DNA of 51,953 nucleotides from Sedimentisphaerales bacterium (GTDB taxonomy: Bacteria; Planctomycetota; Phycisphaerae; Sedimentisphaerales; Anaerobacaceae), in contig JAFGLV010000153.1 of assembly GCA_016927855.1 (NCBI GenBank), positions 1 to 51,953 on the forward strand, in the 5' to 3' direction. Position numbers and translations under genes: made by a program. The notes beneath the pieces were generated by a model, which was not told where the DNA came from, searched no databases, and worked only from the letters and a program-made list of their open reading frames with translations. Position 1 is the first letter of the stretch, and the number at the start of each line of letters is the position of its first letter. Below are positions 51,501 to 51,953 of the stretch, in pieces.

Positions 51501-51953
51501 ACCTTCACCTCCCCGTCGAGCAGGACACGCAACTTGTCGAGGGCATACCGATAGCGGCTCTGCACCGTCTTGATGGACACGTTCTGCGCGACGGCGATGT
51601 CTTTGAACGTCAACTGCGCGTGGACGCGTAGCGCGACGACTTCCCTCTGCTCGTACGGCAGGTTCAGGACGGCAGCCCGAAGCCTGTCGAACTCTTCGCT
51701 GCAAACGGCCCACTGATCGGGCCGCTGCGTCGGGCAGGGCAGCGTGGCTGGCGCGGCCGCGTCGAGCGAAGTGCCTCGCCGACTATCGCGATTGGCGTTG
51801 CGGGCGCGATTGGCAACACAGGTGGCCAGATAAGCCCTGAGACTGCCGGTCAGCTCGAAGGTGCATCGTGTCCTTTCGGCGCACCTGCAAAATCTGAATT
51901 TGTCGAGGCGACCCGGGACTCTGGGGCCGGGGATCAGATGGGCTGAGCGGTGG
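51497..51953 (-). CDS. ECF RNA polymerase sigma factor, C-terminal part (cut by window edge)
   Basis: The frame enters from the right edge and ends at a TGA that overlaps the next ATG. It shows the end of region 2 (ELTGSLRAYLATCVANRARN) and a full region 4: RAAVLNLPYEQREVVALRVH, then LTFKDIAVAQNVSIKTVQSR with the helix-turn-helix and RYALDKLRVLL. This is a group IV (ECF) sigma factor of the planctomycete ECF kind. The ~35 residues nearest the edge look less convincing as region 2, so a frameshift there cannot be excluded. It presumably directs its own operon; no target promoter was identified. Confidence 0.75.
   Translation of the reverse strand, partial: HRSAHLIPGPRVPGRLDKFRFCRCAERTRCTFELTGSLRAYLATCVANRARNANRDSRRGTSLDAAAPATLPCPTQRPDQWAVCSEEFDRLRAAVLNLPYEQREVVALRVHAQLTFKDIAVAQNVSIKTVQSRYRYALDKLRVLLDGEVKV

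Overview
The window looks like a GC-rich chromosome segment of a planctomycete, most likely of the Phycisphaerae/Sedimentisphaerales type. The evidence is the mix of families: pseudopilin-like proteins with an FTLIELL prepilin motif and a C-terminal H-X9-DG type motif, GLUG/PASTA secreted proteins, a lamin-tail/CotH giant protein, parallel beta-helix proteins with HFYT (DUF5648-like) repeats, and many short intergenic palindromes. I see no rRNA, tRNA, CRISPR array, phage structural module or full insertion sequence.

Layout. 1-5.2 kb: C-terminal part of a probable glycosidase, a secreted beta-helix protein and an MgtE magnesium transporter. 5.2-8.4 kb: a lower-GC island with a DUF6602-like (PD-(D/E)XK-like) gene and a DUF5677-like gene, bracketed by two copies of a ~190 bp repeat and followed by repeat debris that includes a 3' relic of an acyltransferase gene. 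8.3-22.8 kb: a retropepsin-like protein, then a long + strand surface block: a lamin-tail/CotH protein, three tandem GLUG-PASTA-GLUG paralogues and three tandem pseudopilins. 23-31.1 kb: a NagX/HGSNAT-type membrane acyltransferase (-), then a tripartite efflux operon (TolC-like, MacA-like, split MacB-like ATPase and permease) and an apparently exported O-methyltransferase.

31.1-33 kb: a compact minus-strand cluster (small protein, Rnk/GreA-C-like protein with a novel N-terminus, two-TM protein, ParB-like protein). 33.7-38.4 kb: an SGNH hydrolase broken by an in-frame TAG, a second beta-helix paralogue and a fourth pseudopilin. 38.4-44.4 kb: NhaC-type antiporter, small lipoprotein, a candidate small RNA with its own promoter and terminator, a SeqA-N-like small protein, an EEP-fold protein, a four-CBS protein and a secreted protein. 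44.5-51.9 kb: antibiotic-biosynthesis-monooxygenase-type protein, PPC/DUF296 protein, DegP-type protease, a triple-PAS protein without output domain, a bile acid:sodium symporter family transporter, and an ECF sigma factor gene (cut by the window edge) overlapping a membrane partner gene.

Functionally the window is dominated by secreted and envelope proteins and their export or quality control (pseudopilins, efflux system, DegP). The least explained parts are the GLUG/pseudopilin block, the DUF6602/DUF5677 island, the Rnk/ParB cluster and the putative small RNA near 40.9 kb. All family calls come from reading the translations; no database search was run.
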